From Hymenobacter sp. BRD67 (GTDB lineage Bacteria > Bacteroidota > Bacteroidia > Cytophagales > Hymenobacteraceae): a stretch of 64,000 nucleotides of DNA. Of this stretch, positions 25,821 through 35,550 are shown in pieces. Numbering within the stretch: the first letter of the stretch is position 1; each line of letters opens with the position of its first letter. A program made the translations under genes and the position numbers. Location of the stretch: the NCBI RefSeq assembly GCF_013256425.1, contig NZ_CP053904.1:744001-808000 (forward strand). Reading direction: 5' to 3'. The notes under the pieces were generated by a model that was not told the DNA's origin, ran no database searches, and worked only from the letters and a program-made list of their open reading frames with translations.

Positions 25821-26435
25821 ATGAATGACCCCGAAATCCGCGCCCGGCTTTATCCACTGCTGCAGGGCGGCGTGTACATAGACGAGCTGCCCACCGGCAC
25901 CACCCGCGCCGACGTGGTGCACATTACGCCCCAGTTTATGCACGGCTACGAGGTAAAGGGCGACGGCGATACCCTGCAGCGCGTGGCCAACCAGCTGCGC
26001 TGCTACGCCGAAGTATACGATTTCGTCACGTTCATCGTCACCGAAAAGCACCTGGCCAGGCTGCTGCCGCTGCTGCCCGATTGGGTGGGCATTGCGGTAG
26101 CCTCGCCCGAAGCAGGTGCGCTTCGCCCGCACCGGGCTGCCTGCTACAACGCCACCGTGCAGCGGGCGCCGCTGGCCGGGCTGCTGCTGCTCGACGAAGT
26201 AAAGCAGTACCTGCTGGCGCGGGGCTTGGCCGGCGCCAGCACGCTGCGCCAGCGCGAGGTGGCGCACTACCTGCGCACGGCCCACACCGTACCGCTTTCC
26301 GACCTGGCCCACTACGTGCGCGAGCGCCTCATTGCCCGGCTGCCCGAGCGCCTGCTGCTGCGCGAGGAGCGCAAAGCCGAGCGCGGGCGACGGGCAGCTG
26401 CCCAGCAGCGGCGGCAAGCCCGGCGGCGCAACTAG
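25821..26435 (+). CDS. sce7726-type protein, PD-(D/E)xK-like
   Basis: This 204-residue protein has RADVVHI (D31) followed by GYEVKGDGDTLQRVANQL (E44, K46). The D...ExK spacing is that of a PD-(D/E)xK nuclease core, and the motif text matches the sce7726 family. The tail is highly basic (many R and A) and may bind nucleic acid. It starts 53 bp after the RibD/DHFR-like gene. Its role is unknown; a DNA-processing function is inference. Confidence 0.75.
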   Translation: MNDPEIRARLYPLLQGGVYIDELPTGTTRADVVHITPQFMHGYEVKGDGDTLQRVANQLRCYAEVYDFVTFIVTEKHLARLLPLLPDWVGIAVASPEAGALRPHRAACYNATVQRAPLAGLLLLDEVKQYLLARGLAGASTLRQREVAHYLRTAHTVPLSDLAHYVRERLIARLPERLLLREERKAERGRRAAAQQRRQARRRN

Positions 26436-26526
26436 CCATTGCAGGTTTCCTGCTTTATTGGCTTAACTTTCCGGTCGGTTCTGCGCTATAAGGTCTTTCT
26501 GTATCTGTACTACATTCCACTTCTCT

Positions 26527-28263
26527 ATGCAAGATGCTCCGCTTTCGCCAGCCACCCTGCACCAGCTGCCGAAGGCTCCTACCGGCATCGATGGCCTCGA
26601 TGAAATAACCGAAGGCGGCCTGCCGCTGGGCCGGCCCACGCTGGTGTGCGGCAGCGCCGGCTGCGGCAAAACGCTGCTTGCTATCGAGTTTCTGGTGCGC
26701 GGCATCCGCGACTACAACGAGCCGGGCGTGCTCATGACCTTCGAGGAAACCGCCGATGAGCTGGCGGCCAACGTGGCCTCGCTGGGCTTTGACCTCAGGC
26801 AGATGCAGGCCGACAAGCAGCTGCGCCTAGACCATGTGCACATCGACCGCTCGGAGATTGAGGAAACCGGTGAGTACGACCTCGACGGCTTGTTTATTCG
26901 CCTGGGCTACGCCATCGACACCATCGGCGCCAAGCGCGTGGTGCTCGATACCATTGAGGCACTGTTTTCGGGCTTCTCCAACGAAGCGGTGCTGCGCTCC
27001 GAAATACGCCGGCTGTTTCGCTGGCTCAAGGACAAGGGCGTCACCACCATTATTACTGCCGAGCGCGGCGAGGGCACCCTCACGCGGCAAGGATTGGAAG
27101 AATATGTATCGGACTGCGTAATTCTGCTCGACAACCGGGTTATCGACCAGATTACCACCCGTCGGCTGCGCATTGTGAAGTACCGCGGCAGCACCCACGG
27201 CACCAACGAGTACCCGTATCTTATCAGCGAGGACGGTATCTCGGTGCTGCCCGTTACTTCGCTCAAGCTCGAACACACAGTATCTGATGATATTATCTCA
27301 TCGGGCGTGCCGGGGCTCGACGAGATGTTTACGCGCCGGGGCTGGTACCGGGGCAGCAGCGTGCTGATAACCGGCACGGCCGGCACAGCCAAGACTACCC
27401 TGGCCGCCGCCTTCGCGCTCGAAACCTGCCGCCGCGGCGAGCGCTGCCTGTACTTTGCCTTTGAGGAGTCGCCGGCCCAGCTTATTCGCAACATGCGCTC
27501 AGTGGGGATGGATTTGCAGCCCTATCTCGACCAAGGCCTGCTGCGTATCGAAGCTGCGCGGCCCACGCTCAATGGCCTCGAGCGCCACCTGGTTACGCTG
27601 CACCGCACCGTTGCGCAGTTCAAGCCCCATGCCGTTGTTATCGACCCCATCAGCAACCTGGTATCGGTGGGCAGCCTTAATGAGGTGCGCAGTATGCTTA
27701 CTCGCATGATTGATTTTCTGAAAGTTAGTAACATTACCGCGTTGTTTACGGCCCTCATCAGCACCCACGATGACCGCATGGACAGGACCGAGGAAGGGGT
27801 CTCGTCGTTGGTCGATACCTGGGTGTCGGTGCGCGACCTCGAAGGTATTGGCGAGCGCAACCGGGGCCTGAGTATTCTCAAGGCCCGGGGGATGTCGCAC
27901 TCCAACCAGGTCCGCGAGTTTTTAGTAACGGAAAACGGCATTCAGCTGCTCGATGTAATAATCGGTCCCGCCGGCATCATTACCGGGGCGGGCCGCCTCA
28001 CCCAGCGTATTCAGGAAGAGGCGCAGCGGGCCGTGCAGCAGCACGAAGCTGCCCGGCGCGACCGCGACCTCGAGCGCAAGCGCCGCGTGCTTGAAGCGAC
28101 CATCGCCAACCTGCGCACCGAGTTTGAAACCGTTGAGGAAGAGCTGCGGCGCATCAGCCACGAAGAGCAGACCCGTGAAACCAGCCTGCACGAGAGCCGC
28201 TCGGCCCTGGCCAAAGGCCTTTCGGCCGATTATTTAGCCGCTAAGCCCAACACCCGGCCCTAG
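26527..28263 (+). CDS. kaiC: KaiC-like double-domain RecA-fold ATPase
   Basis: The 578-residue protein has two tandem KaiC domains: CI with Walker A GSAGCGKT and catalytic FEE in MTFEETADEL, and CII with GTAGTAKT and FAFEES. A coiled-coil tail at about 485-565 follows CII and extends beyond the cyanobacterial core. In CII, aligned by eye to cyanobacterial KaiC, S426-S427 (in EEGVSSLVDTW) occupy the positions of the phosphorylated Ser/Thr pair, so autophosphorylation is plausible. It heads an operon with two kaiB genes and a histidine kinase; no kaiA is visible. Non-cyanobacterial KaiC proteins are associated with timing or stress signalling. Confidence 0.92.
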   Translation: MQDAPLSPATLHQLPKAPTGIDGLDEITEGGLPLGRPTLVCGSAGCGKTLLAIEFLVRGIRDYNEPGVLMTFEETADELAANVASLGFDLRQMQADKQLRLDHVHIDRSEIEETGEYDLDGLFIRLGYAIDTIGAKRVVLDTIEALFSGFSNEAVLRSEIRRLFRWLKDKGVTTIITAERGEGTLTRQGLEEYVSDCVILLDNRVIDQITTRRLRIVKYRGSTHGTNEYPYLISEDGISVLPVTSLKLEHTVSDDIISSGVPGLDEMFTRRGWYRGSSVLITGTAGTAKTTLAAAFALETCRRGERCLYFAFEESPAQLIRNMRSVGMDLQPYLDQGLLRIEAARPTLNGLERHLVTLHRTVAQFKPHAVVIDPISNLVSVGSLNEVRSMLTRMIDFLKVSNITALFTALISTHDDRMDRTEEGVSSLVDTWVSVRDLEGIGERNRGLSILKARGMSHSNQVREFLVTENGIQLLDVIIGPAGIITGAGRLTQRIQEEAQRAVQQHEAARRDRDLERKRRVLEATIANLRTEFETVEEELRRISHEEQTRETSLHESRSALAKGLSADYLAAKPNTRP

Positions 28264-28283
28264 GGGCCGTATGCTAGTACGTT

Positions 28284-28613
28284 ATGATAGAATCGAGGGA
28301 AGACCTAGGTGCAGACAGCTCGCCGGACGAAGATGAAACCTGGGAGCTACGTCTGTATGTAGCTGGCCAAACTGCTAAATCAATCGCGGCCCTGGCTAAC
28401 CTGCGCCGCTACTGCGAGCAGCATATGCCGGGCCGCTACCACCTGGAAGTGATTGACTTGCTTGAAAAGCCCCAGCTGGCCGAAGGCGACCAGATTCTGG
28501 CTATTCCTACGCTGGTGCGCAAAATGCCTGAGCCCATCCGCAAGGTTATCGGCGACCTCTCGAATGAGGAGCGCGTATTTGTCGGGCTCGACTTGCGCCC
28601 GAAGCGCCCATAG
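28284..28613 (+). CDS. kaiB: KaiB-like protein, first copy
   Basis: This 109-residue thioredoxin-like KaiB has the core pattern ELRLYVAGQTAKSIAALANL and, after a PGRYHLEVIDL strand, the EGDQILAIPTLVRKMPEPIR block typical of KaiB. It starts 20 bp after kaiC. In the known system KaiB binds the CI ring of KaiC in its fold-switched form. A 25-residue acidic N-terminal extension precedes the core. It differs clearly from the second copy, so the two may have separate partners. Confidence 0.9.
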   Translation: MIESREDLGADSSPDEDETWELRLYVAGQTAKSIAALANLRRYCEQHMPGRYHLEVIDLLEKPQLAEGDQILAIPTLVRKMPEPIRKVIGDLSNEERVFVGLDLRPKRP

Positions 28614-28616
28614 GCC

Positions 28617-28946
28617 ATGCCCATGAGCCCCGCTGCTATTCCTCCCGAAGAACCTGCCTACGAATTTTACCTCTACGTAACGGGAGCTACTCCTAATTCG
28701 ACCCGGGCCCTCCGCAATATTAAAGAGATTTGTGAGCTGTACTTACCGGGTCAGTATATATTGAAAATAATAGATATATACCGAGAGCCTCAAATGGCCC
28801 AGCAGGAGCAGATTGTAGCCAGTCCTACGCTGATACGCCACCGCCCGCTGCCCCAGCGGCGTCTGGTGGGCGACCTTTCTAACCGGGCAACCGTATTAGC
28901 TGTATTAGGAATCGACCACCAGCTGCCCCCGACTTCTATATCATGA
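28617..28946 (+). CDS. kaiB: KaiB-like protein, second copy
   Basis: This is another 109-residue KaiB-fold protein (YEFYLYVTGATPNSTRALRN, then LPGQYILKIIDIY and QEQIVASPTLIRHRPLPQRR). It starts 3 bp after the first copy, and its end overlaps the histidine kinase start by 4 bp. The two copies are related but far from identical, so the duplication is old. Linking the second KaiB to the kinase by translational coupling suggests it may pass the KaiC state to the kinase (inference). Confidence 0.88.
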   Translation: MPMSPAAIPPEEPAYEFYLYVTGATPNSTRALRNIKEICELYLPGQYILKIIDIYREPQMAQQEQIVASPTLIRHRPLPQRRLVGDLSNRATVLAVLGIDHQLPPTSIS

Positions 28947-30642
28947 CCCCCACCGCCGCTGACCTGGCCCGGGAAAACGAAGAGCTACGCCACCAACTGC
29001 GGGAGGCTGAAGAGCTGATTGCGGCCGTGCGTACCGGGGCGGTTGATGCGCTGGCCATTCAGGGGGCCGACGGGCCGCGCATCTTCACCCTCGAAAGTGC
29101 CGACCACGGCTACCGCCACCTGGTAGAGCAGATGAGCGAAGGGGCAGTGCTACTCGCGGCCGATGGCTTTGTACTGTATTGCAACGCCGCCCTGGCCCAG
29201 GTGCTGGGCTGCCCGCTCGGCGATGTCCTGGGGCATTCCTTCACCGAGTTTATTCCGGCCGAGTACCAGCGCTACTGGGCCGAGCTGTGGCAGCAGGGCT
29301 GGGCCACCCAGGCCCGCGGCGAGCTGCCCCTGCAAAACTGCCGCGATAAGGTCCTGCGTCCGTTTTCAGTGTCGATGAACGTACTGACTTTTAGCGGAAC
29401 CTCTACCCTGGCGGTGCTGCTGGCCGATGTGTCGGCGCGCAAGGAGATATCCTCCATCCGCTCGGTAGTTGCCAAGCAGAATAAGCTGCTCGACCGCAAA
29501 AACGAAGAGCTGGTGCGCCAGCAGGCGGCCCACCGGGCGGCCGAGCGCACGGCCGCCGAAGTGAGCCGCGTGCTGGAAGGTATTCCGCAGATAGCCTGGA
29601 CTGCCGATGTCAGGGGCGAAACCACGTACCTCAATCACCGCTGGTTCGACTACGTGGGCGAGCCAGCTATTACGCCGGCCCAGATTGCCAGCCGCATTCA
29701 CCCCGACGACTTCCGGCCCGCGATGCAGAGCTGGGAAAAAAGCCTGGCAACTCAGGAGCCGCTGGAACTCGAATGCCGCATCCTGAACAGCCGCGGCGAA
29801 TACCGCTGGATGCTGGGCCGGGCCTTGCCCTCGCGCAACGAGGAAGGCGAGATTATTCAATGGATTGGCACCTACACCGATATTCATGAGCACCGGCTGG
29901 CCCAGGAGCGTGTGGCCCAGGCCCAGCAGCTGCTACGCGATAATAATGAAGAGCTTACTCGCGTTAATATAGACCTGGATAGCTTTATTTATACTGCCTC
30001 GCACGACCTGAAGGGGCCGATTACCAATATCGAAGGGCTGCTTGAAGCCCTCACCGATGAGCTGCCCGTCAAAAACCTGTTACCCGGCCCGGTTTCGTCT
30101 ATCCTGATGATGCTCGATAAATCGGTCGAGCGCTTTCAGCGTACTATCGAGCAGCTTAGCGATGTGGCCAAGCTTCAGCGCGAGCATGGCCTGGCCAGCA
30201 CGCCGGTGCTGCTGGCGCCGGTAGTGCGCGACGTCAGCCTCGACCTGGCTTCGATGCTGCGCACCACCGGCGCGCAGCTTACCGTTGACCTGGCCGACCA
30301 GCTTACGGTGCGCTTTCTGGAAAAAAACCTGCGCAGCTTGGTGTACAACCTGCTTAGTAATGCCCTCAAGTACCGGGCGCCCGACCGGGTGCCGCAGGTG
30401 ACGATACTGGCGCAGCCGGATGGGCGCTACGTACGCCTGACCGTGCAGGATAATGGCCTGGGTATCGACCCGGTGGGCCAGCGCAAGCTTTTTGGCCTGT
30501 TTGAGCGCCTGCACAGCCATGTAGAGGGCAGTGGTATCGGCCTGTTTATGGTCAAGAAGATGGTGGAGAATGCGGGGGGCGCATCTGGGTTGAAAGCGAG
30601 CTGGGCGTGGGCTCGGCATTCAACGTGCTGCTGCCGCAGTAA
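28943..30642 (+). CDS. PAS-containing sensor histidine kinase of the kai cluster, frame-broken at its end
   Basis: The order is a short N-terminal coiled coil, PAS domain (about 55-165), second coiled coil, PAS/PAC domain (about 205-325), DHp helix with SHDLKGPI (H354 the likely phosphorylation site), then the HATPase domain with NLLSNALKY, QDNGLGID and GSGIGLFMVKKM. There is no membrane span, so it is cytoplasmic. The frame is lost at the six-G run at 30574-30579. One more G restores the normal ending (GRIWVESELGVGSAFNVLLP) and a stop at 30640-30642. Read literally, the frame continues to 30787 into the polymerase gene. No response regulator is encoded next to it. Confidence 0.88.
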
Positions 30643-30684
30643 GCTGCTCGCAAGGGCACTCGGGCCGGTGGTAATTTTACGGCT

Positions 30685-31761
30685 ATGCTACCCGCTGAGC
30701 CACGCAAGATTATTCACCTCGACATGGACGCCTTTTATGCGTCGGTGGAGCAGCGCGACGACCCGGCGCTGCGGGGCCGGCCGGTAGCCGTGGGCAGCAG
30801 CCGCGAGCGCGGGGTGGTAGCCGCTGCCAGCTACGAGGCCCGGCACTACGGCGTGCGCTCGGCCATGCCCGCCGCCACGGCGCGGCGGCTGTGTCCCGAG
30901 CTGATATTTGTGTCGCCACGCTTCGACATTTATAAGGAAGTATCGGGCCAGATTCGCGCTATTATGGCCGAGTACACGCCGCTTATCGAGCCCGTGGCGC
31001 TGGATGAAGCATATCTGGACGTAACCCACAACCTGCCCGGCATCCCCCACGCCACCCGCATTGCCCGCGAAATCAGGGCCAAAGTCCTGGCGCGTACTCA
31101 GCTTACGGCCTCGGCCGGAATTTCCTACAATAAGTTTCTGGCCAAGCTGGCTTCCGACCAGCGCAAGCCCAATGGGCAGTTTGTGATTCCGCCCGGCCAG
31201 GGCCTGGCTTTCGTGGAAAAGCTGGCAGTAGGGCAGTTTCACGGCATTGGGCCGGTAACGGCGGCGCGGCTCCACGCGCTGGGCATCTTCACCGGGGCCG
31301 ACCTGCGCGCCCAGCCCGAAGCGCTGCTGCGCCAGCACTTTGGTAAGGCTGGCGGCCACTACCACGCTATCGCCCACGCCGAAGACCACCGCCCCGTGCA
31401 GCCCGACCGCCTGCGCAAGTCGGTGGGGGCCGAAACTACCTTTGCCCACGATTTGCACGAGCTCCCCGACCTGCTCGCGGCTTTGCTGCCGGTAGCCGCC
31501 AAGGTGTGGGCCTACTGCCAGCGCAGCGGCCAGTCGGGCCGCACGCTCACGCTGAAAGTAAAATACGCCAACTTTCAGCAAATTACCCGCAGCCGCACCC
31601 AGCTCACGGCGATGCCCGATGAGGCAGCCCTGTTGCGCCTGGGCCAGGAGCTGCTGACGGCACAGTTTCCGCTGCCCCAGGGTGTGCGCCTACTGGGGCT
31701 GTCGCTCTCGGGCCTCGACGCTGAAACCGCCGGCCCCGGCGGGCAGCTTACGCTTTTTTAG
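30685..31761 (+). CDS. dinB: DNA polymerase IV (Y family)
   Basis: This 358-residue Y-family translesion polymerase has catalytic carboxylates in HLDMDAFYASVE (D13, with D15) and LDEAYLD (D107, E108). The little-finger region follows, and GGQLTLF at the very end looks like a beta-clamp-binding motif. It is a complete protein of normal length. It lies 42 bp after the kinase stop and could share its transcript. Confidence 0.95.
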   Translation: MLPAEPRKIIHLDMDAFYASVEQRDDPALRGRPVAVGSSRERGVVAAASYEARHYGVRSAMPAATARRLCPELIFVSPRFDIYKEVSGQIRAIMAEYTPLIEPVALDEAYLDVTHNLPGIPHATRIAREIRAKVLARTQLTASAGISYNKFLAKLASDQRKPNGQFVIPPGQGLAFVEKLAVGQFHGIGPVTAARLHALGIFTGADLRAQPEALLRQHFGKAGGHYHAIAHAEDHRPVQPDRLRKSVGAETTFAHDLHELPDLLAALLPVAAKVWAYCQRSGQSGRTLTLKVKYANFQQITRSRTQLTAMPDEAALLRLGQELLTAQFPLPQGVRLLGLSLSGLDAETAGPGGQLTLF

Positions 31762-31918
31762 TATACAGCAAATAAAAGAGCGTGGGTAGGCCAGCGAATA
31801 GCGGGCTAGCACTCACGTTGTTACTTGTAGGCTGCCTACCGGCTGCTTTGCTGGCGCACTGTTTTCTTCGGTGGCCGGCTGTTCTTTTGCACCGCTCATT
31901 ACCTATTGCTCACTACTC

Positions 31919-32305
31919 ATGTCTGCCATCCAAGAAATAGAACAGCTGGAGCGCCGCCGCTTCGACGCGCAAATAGTTAAAGACCTGCCCACGCTGGAAG
32001 AGATTTTTGCCGACGACCTCATCTACACCCATTCCAATGGCCACCAGGACGACAAAACCAGCTACCTGGCGTCTATTGAGAGCGGGCAGAGCCGCTACGA
32101 CAAGGTCGATATCGAAAGCCTGACCGTGCGCACCTACAACGCCGACCACACCGCCGTAGTCAACGGGCTCATTCAGATTGACCTCGGCCCCGGCGCCGAT
32201 GGCCAGCCAAGCTTTACGCGTATCAAGTACGTAGTAGTCTACATTAAAACGGATGTAAAAGGCTGGCAGCTTGTGCTCTGGCACGCGCAAAAGCAGGCAG
32301 CTTAG
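31919..32305 (+). CDS. NTF2-like (SnoaL/DUF4440-type) protein
   Basis: The 128-residue protein beginning MSAIQEIEQLERRRFDAQIV has the cone-shaped NTF2-like fold pattern: an N-terminal helix, IFADDLIYTHSNG, and a C-terminal strand ending in LVLWHAQK. I chose the ATG at 31919 rather than an upstream start because the preceding residues are unlike the family. Members range from small enzymes to binding proteins; no function can be assigned. Confidence 0.85.
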   Translation: MSAIQEIEQLERRRFDAQIVKDLPTLEEIFADDLIYTHSNGHQDDKTSYLASIESGQSRYDKVDIESLTVRTYNADHTAVVNGLIQIDLGPGADGQPSFTRIKYVVVYIKTDVKGWQLVLWHAQKQAA

Positions 32306-32312
32306 CCCTGTA

Positions 32313-32358
32313 CCCCAGCGGGCACCCGGTTGACTATTGTCCGGGTGCCCCGCTGGGG
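32313..32358. terminator. Bidirectional terminator-like hairpin
   Basis: Arms 32313-32329 and 32341-32358 pair over 17 bp with one bulged base and an 11-base loop, between two convergent genes. There is no strong T-tract, but the position and stability fit a shared terminator. Confidence 0.65.
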
Positions 32359-32366
32359 CATGGAGG

Positions 32367-34250
32367 CTACTGCACGCGCAGCGTTAGTGCTGAGGCATGG
32401 CCCGGCTCGTGGTATAGCCGAATGGTAGCCTTCTTAAAGTCCTGGGCCTCAGCCGTGGAGATATTGACGAGCTGCTGCGGGTTTCTGTCCACCAGCGGAA
32501 ACCAGGTGCTTTGAACCTGCACCATGAGGCGGTGGCCTTTCTGGAACGTGTGTAATATATCGTTTAGCTCATACTTTACCTCAGTGGGCACGTTGGGCTG
32601 AAAAGGCTCGGGCTTCTCGAAGCTATTGCGGAAGCGGCCCCGGAACACATCAGCGCGCACCAAGCGCTGAGTACCAGCGGCATCGGGCAGCACGTCAATC
32701 AGCTTCACTATAAAGTCGGCATCGGTCCCCGACGTGCTTACCCAGAGGTCGGCCGTGATAGGGCCAGCCACGGTAAGGTCCTGGGCCAGGGCCGTAGTCT
32801 GAAAGCTGAGCACATCGGGCCGCTTGGCAGCAAAGCGTTGGTCGTCAATCATGTACTCGTTGCGGCGACTGGCCAGCGTGCCTTCGGCATACGGCACTGG
32901 GTTGGCCGTGTCGCTCACATACTGGTCGGCCGGTGCGGAAGTGGGTGCGGTGCTGAGCTGGCCTGCGCCGTCCAGGTAAAACGTGCGGGGTAGCGCCGCC
33001 CTGGGCGGCCAGGCCGCATAGCTTTTCCACTCATTAGTGCCGGTATCAAACACCGTGGCTTCGGCCGCGTTAAACGAGCCTTTGTCTTTCAAATAATAGT
33101 TGAAAAACGGTGTTTCCAGGGTGCGACGGTAGTATTCGGCGGTATTCTGCCCAAAGTTGAGCGGGCCAAAGCTGCTCCAGTCGGGCCGGCTCCAGGCACC
33201 GTGGGTCCAGGGGCCCATTACGAGGCGGTTGGTGGCGCCGGGGTTCTGCTTTTCGATGGCCTGGTAGGTGTGTAGCGCCCCAAAAAGGTCTTCCGCGTCA
33301 AACCAGCCGCCTACCACGAGCACGGCCGGCTTGATGCCCGTCAGGTGCGGCCGGATATTGCGCGCCTGCCAGTAGGCGTCGTAGGTATCGTGCGTCAGGT
33401 ACTCGTTCCAGATGCGCGCCCGCTGGTTGAAGTACTGCGGCGCGTTAGCATTTTTCAATGGCCCGAGCTGGGTAAAATACTGGTACGCATCATCAATTTT
33501 TAGCGGAAACAGGTCGGTGTACTTCGCGAGTGGCTGCGGGCGCGGCACATCGAAGGAGTTAGTAAAATCGAAATTGTCGAGCAGGAAAAACGCCCCGTTG
33601 TGCCGGGCATCGTCGCCGATAAACTCATCCGTTACCGGGGCCTGCGGCGAAACTGCCTTGAGCGCCGGATGGGCCGTGGGCAAGCTGGCGGTGGCATAAA
33701 AGCCAGGGTATGAGATACCCATGATGCCTACGCGGCCGTTGTTGCCGGCCACGTTCTTCAGCAGCCACTCGATGGTATCGTAGGTGTCGGTACTTTCGTC
33801 GTGCGCCTGCGGCTTGCCCTTTGGGGCGCGGCGGGCCTGGTCGCTGGCGGCAGTGGGCAGGGCGGGCGTCATCTCCTCAAACTGCCCTTCGCTGAGGTAG
33901 CGGCCCCGTACGTCCTGATACACAAAAATGTACTTTTCCTGACTTAGCTCGCGGCTGGGGCCGGGGCCGCGCGTGGGGTAGTTATCGGCTCCGCGCGGCC
34001 CGGCCGAGTACGGGGTGCGCTCCATCAGAAAAGGGTAGGGGCGTCCCGCCGACGCATCGAGCGGCACGTAGACAATAGTAGACAGCTGCACCCCGTCGCG
34101 CATCGGGATGAGCTGCTCCAGCTTGCGGTAGTTTTGCCGTACGAACAGCGAATCCTGTGCGCGCGTGGCTGCGGGGGTTTGCGCGGCGGCGGGCCGGGCC
34201 GTGAGAGATAGCCCGGCCAGGCCGAGAAGAGGTAGAAAACGGAGCAGCAT
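32367..34250 (-). CDS. Secreted CocE/NonD-family alpha/beta hydrolase
   Basis: A signal peptide (LRFLPLLGLAGLSLTARPAAAQ) is followed by an X-Pro dipeptidyl-peptidase-like hydrolase domain. The nucleophile is S180 in GISYPGF, GGWFDAEDLFGA probably supplies the Asp, and GPWTHGAW the His. The C-terminal jelly-roll domain typical of the family covers about 400-627. Length (627) is normal for S15-type or alpha-amino-acid ester hydrolase relatives. It is probably periplasmic and acts on peptides, acyl-amides or esters. Confidence 0.9.
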   Translation of the reverse strand: MLLRFLPLLGLAGLSLTARPAAAQTPAATRAQDSLFVRQNYRKLEQLIPMRDGVQLSTIVYVPLDASAGRPYPFLMERTPYSAGPRGADNYPTRGPGPSRELSQEKYIFVYQDVRGRYLSEGQFEEMTPALPTAASDQARRAPKGKPQAHDESTDTYDTIEWLLKNVAGNNGRVGIMGISYPGFYATASLPTAHPALKAVSPQAPVTDEFIGDDARHNGAFFLLDNFDFTNSFDVPRPQPLAKYTDLFPLKIDDAYQYFTQLGPLKNANAPQYFNQRARIWNEYLTHDTYDAYWQARNIRPHLTGIKPAVLVVGGWFDAEDLFGALHTYQAIEKQNPGATNRLVMGPWTHGAWSRPDWSSFGPLNFGQNTAEYYRRTLETPFFNYYLKDKGSFNAAEATVFDTGTNEWKSYAAWPPRAALPRTFYLDGAGQLSTAPTSAPADQYVSDTANPVPYAEGTLASRRNEYMIDDQRFAAKRPDVLSFQTTALAQDLTVAGPITADLWVSTSGTDADFIVKLIDVLPDAAGTQRLVRADVFRGRFRNSFEKPEPFQPNVPTEVKYELNDILHTFQKGHRLMVQVQSTWFPLVDRNPQQLVNISTAEAQDFKKATIRLYHEPGHASALTLRVQ

Positions 34251-34508
34251 ACTGGCGCAAAATAGCAGATGCCCGGCAATAACAGGTAGTAGTATGCCCT
34301 GCTACCAGCTACTTTGGTTTAAAACAGCTGATAGAAGCCGGCAGCCCGGTGCATATAGCAACCGGACAATGGTAGTAATTCGCTTATCAGTGCGAGCTTG
34401 CGTAGTAATTGCCCCCGCCCGCCTCCCAGAGCCAGGCAGGTCCATCGTGCAGGGGCAATTGCCGCGCAAGCTCATGCTGACAAAATAGTATTAATCAGAA
34501 AATTAGCT

Positions 34509-35504
34509 ATGTCTTACCAACCCAGTCCCGCCCGTTATGAGGCAATGGAATACCGCCGCTGTGGCCGCAGCGGCTTGCAGCTGCCAGCCATATCGGTGGG
34601 TTTGTGGCAAAATTTTGGCGAGCTGAACGCCCTGGGCACCTGCCGCGCTATTTTGCGCACGGCCTTCGACGCGGGGGTTACGCACTTCGACCTGGCCAAC
34701 AACTATGGGCCGCCGCCCGGCGCAGCCGAAGAAACATTTGGCCGGCTGTATAAAGCCGACTTTCGGCCTTATCGCGACGAGCTGATACTCTCGACCAAAG
34801 CTGGCTACGGCATGTGGCCCGGCCCCTACGGCGATGGTGGCTCGCGCAAGTATCTGGTGGCCAGCCTCGACCAAAGCCTGCGCCGCATGGGCCTCGACTA
34901 CGTTGACATTTACTACCACCACCGGCCCGACCCCAGCACGCCGCTCGAAGAAAGCATGGGTGCTCTCGACGCGCTGGTGCGCCAGGGCAAGGCGCTGTAC
35001 GTGGGTATTTCGAGCTACTCGCCCGACGAAACCCGCCGCGCCTGCGCCGTGCTCCGTGAGCTGGGCACGCCCTGCCTCATTCACCAGCCCAAGTACTCGC
35101 TGCTGGTGCGCGACGTTGAAAACGGCTTGCTCGATGTACTGGCCGAGGAAGGAGTGGGGTGTATCGCGTTTTCGTCGCTGGCCCAGGGCATCCTCACCGA
35201 CAAGTACTTGCAGGGGGTGCCGCCCGATTCGCGCGCAGCCCGTAGCCTAGGCAACGGGGCCATTGGCGAAGACCAGCTTATTCCGGCTAATATTGAAAAA
35301 GCCCGCCAGCTCAACGAGCTGGCTCAGCGCAGGGGCCAGTCGCTGGCCCAGATGGCCCTGGCCTGGGTGCTCAAAGACCCGCGCCTGACTTCGGTCATTA
35401 TCGGGGCCAGCAAGCCCGAGCAGGTCACCGACGCCATTGGCAGCCTGAAAAACTACCATTTCAGCCCAGAGGAGCTGGCCAGCATTGAAGCAGTGCTGAA
35501 GTAG
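34509..35504 (+). CDS. Aldo/keto reductase, YghZ (L-glyceraldehyde 3-phosphate reductase) type
   Basis: From ATG 34509 the protein has 331 residues and starts with SYQPSPARYEAMEYRRCGRS, typical of the YghZ/MgrA branch. The catalytic tetrad is visible: Asp and Tyr in HFDLANNYGPP, Lys in STKAGYGMWPG, and His in YYHHRPD. WVLKDPRLTSVIIGASKPEQ near the end is the NADPH-binding block. A longer frame reaches 34398, but those extra residues do not fit the family. A hairpin with a T-tract follows the stop. Confidence 0.92.
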   Translation: MSYQPSPARYEAMEYRRCGRSGLQLPAISVGLWQNFGELNALGTCRAILRTAFDAGVTHFDLANNYGPPPGAAEETFGRLYKADFRPYRDELILSTKAGYGMWPGPYGDGGSRKYLVASLDQSLRRMGLDYVDIYYHHRPDPSTPLEESMGALDALVRQGKALYVGISSYSPDETRRACAVLRELGTPCLIHQPKYSLLVRDVENGLLDVLAEEGVGCIAFSSLAQGILTDKYLQGVPPDSRAARSLGNGAIGEDQLIPANIEKARQLNELAQRRGQSLAQMALAWVLKDPRLTSVIIGASKPEQVTDAIGSLKNYHFSPEELASIEAVLK

Positions 35505-35550
35505 CAATGCTAGTAGAGCCGCATGCTGCCGTGCGTGCAGAGGCGCCTCT

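Noticed and set aside
30643..30787. Natural C-terminal tail of the histidine kinase running into the polymerase gene
   Set aside because: The tail is Cys/Arg-rich out-of-frame sequence; one base at 30574-30579 restores a normal kinase ending and stop at 30642.
30688..31581. Long minus-strand frame opposite DNA polymerase IV
   Set aside because: It is the complementary shadow of a well-defined GC-rich gene, with no family motif.
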